Source of the DNA: an uncultured Lachnospiraceae bacterium
Lineage (GTDB): Bacteria > Bacillota > Clostridia > Lachnospirales > Lachnospiraceae
Assembly (NCBI GenBank): GCA_902783095.1
Contig: CACZPX010000186.1
Coordinates: 1-6,846 of the forward strand
Direction of reading: 5' to 3'
Length of the DNA stretch: 6,846 bases
Positions 6,767 through 6,846 of this stretch are shown one piece after another. The notes beneath the pieces were generated by a model. That model was not told the origin of the DNA. It saw only the letters and a list, made by a program, of their open reading frames with translations, and searched no databases. The position numbers and the translations under genes are program-made. Numbering within the stretch: the first letter of the stretch is position 1; every line of letters starts with the position of its first letter.

Positions 6767-6846
6767 ATGAAAGAGAAGATCACAGCGCTTTATGAGCGTC
6801 TTTCCAGGGACGATGAGCAGCAAGGCGAGTCCAACTCCATCACCAA
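6767..6846 (+). CDS. large serine recombinase/integrase, N-terminus only (cut by window end)
   Basis: The first 26 codons read MKEKITALYERLSRDDEQQG followed by ESNSIT, then run off the window. ALYERLSRDDE is the start of the resolvase/invertase catalytic domain. S13 in ERLS is the expected nucleophilic serine that forms a phosphoserine link with DNA. The GESNSI block that follows is typical of the large serine recombinases (TndX/TnpX-like) of clostridial conjugative and mobilizable elements and phages. Such proteins usually run to about 500-600 residues and integrate or excise the element that carries them. The gene reads away from the housekeeping run, so any element probably extends to the right. 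Whether it is intact, and whether it sits in a conjugative element, prophage or small cassette, cannot be told. The ATG is fixed by the strong AAGGAGG upstream and by the family-like N-terminus. Confidence 0.88.
   Translation, partial: MKEKITALYERLSRDDEQQGESNSIT

Noticed and set aside
1..6846. CRISPR arrays, tRNA or rRNA genes, insertion sequences
   Set aside because: No regularly spaced repeats, no tRNA-like or rRNA-like segments and no transposase were seen on either strand.

Overview
The window reads as a chromosomal segment of a fairly GC-rich member of the Bacillota, most likely class Clostridia. Three things suggest this. The threonyl-tRNA synthetase and the DNA ligase resemble clostridial versions as I remember them. 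The aldo/keto reductase carries a ferredoxin-like two-cluster tail, which is typical of anaerobes. The last gene starts like the large serine recombinases of clostridial mobile elements. This placement is inference; there is no rRNA or other marker in the window.

From 1 to 6589 there are five tightly packed genes, all on the + strand: the 3' part of thrS; an acyl-CoA synthetase-like adenylate-forming enzyme; a RluF-type 23S rRNA pseudouridine synthase; an NAD+-dependent DNA ligase (LigA); and an aldo/keto reductase with two 4Fe-4S motifs. The junctions are a 24-nt gap, an 8-nt overlap, a 42-nt gap and an 8-nt overlap, so they could form one transcription unit. They do not form an obvious pathway: they mix translation, rRNA modification, replication/repair and metabolism. 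Two starts are non-ATG (TTG for rluF, GTG for the reductase), each overlapping the preceding stop, which suggests translational coupling.

From 6590 to 6766 the composition falls to about 44% G+C by hand count, visibly lower than the coding sequence to the left. This gap holds a candidate promoter and a cluster of small inverted repeats, including perfect 8-bp arms of a 33-bp dyad. It ends in a strong Shine-Dalgarno sequence and the first 26 codons of a large serine recombinase, cut off by the window edge. The gap may be the junction between the chromosome and an integrated element extending to the right.

No undescribed system is demonstrated here. The points most worth a second look are the possible element boundary with its repeat cluster, and the ligase, which lacks several residues usually conserved in NAD+-dependent ligases.
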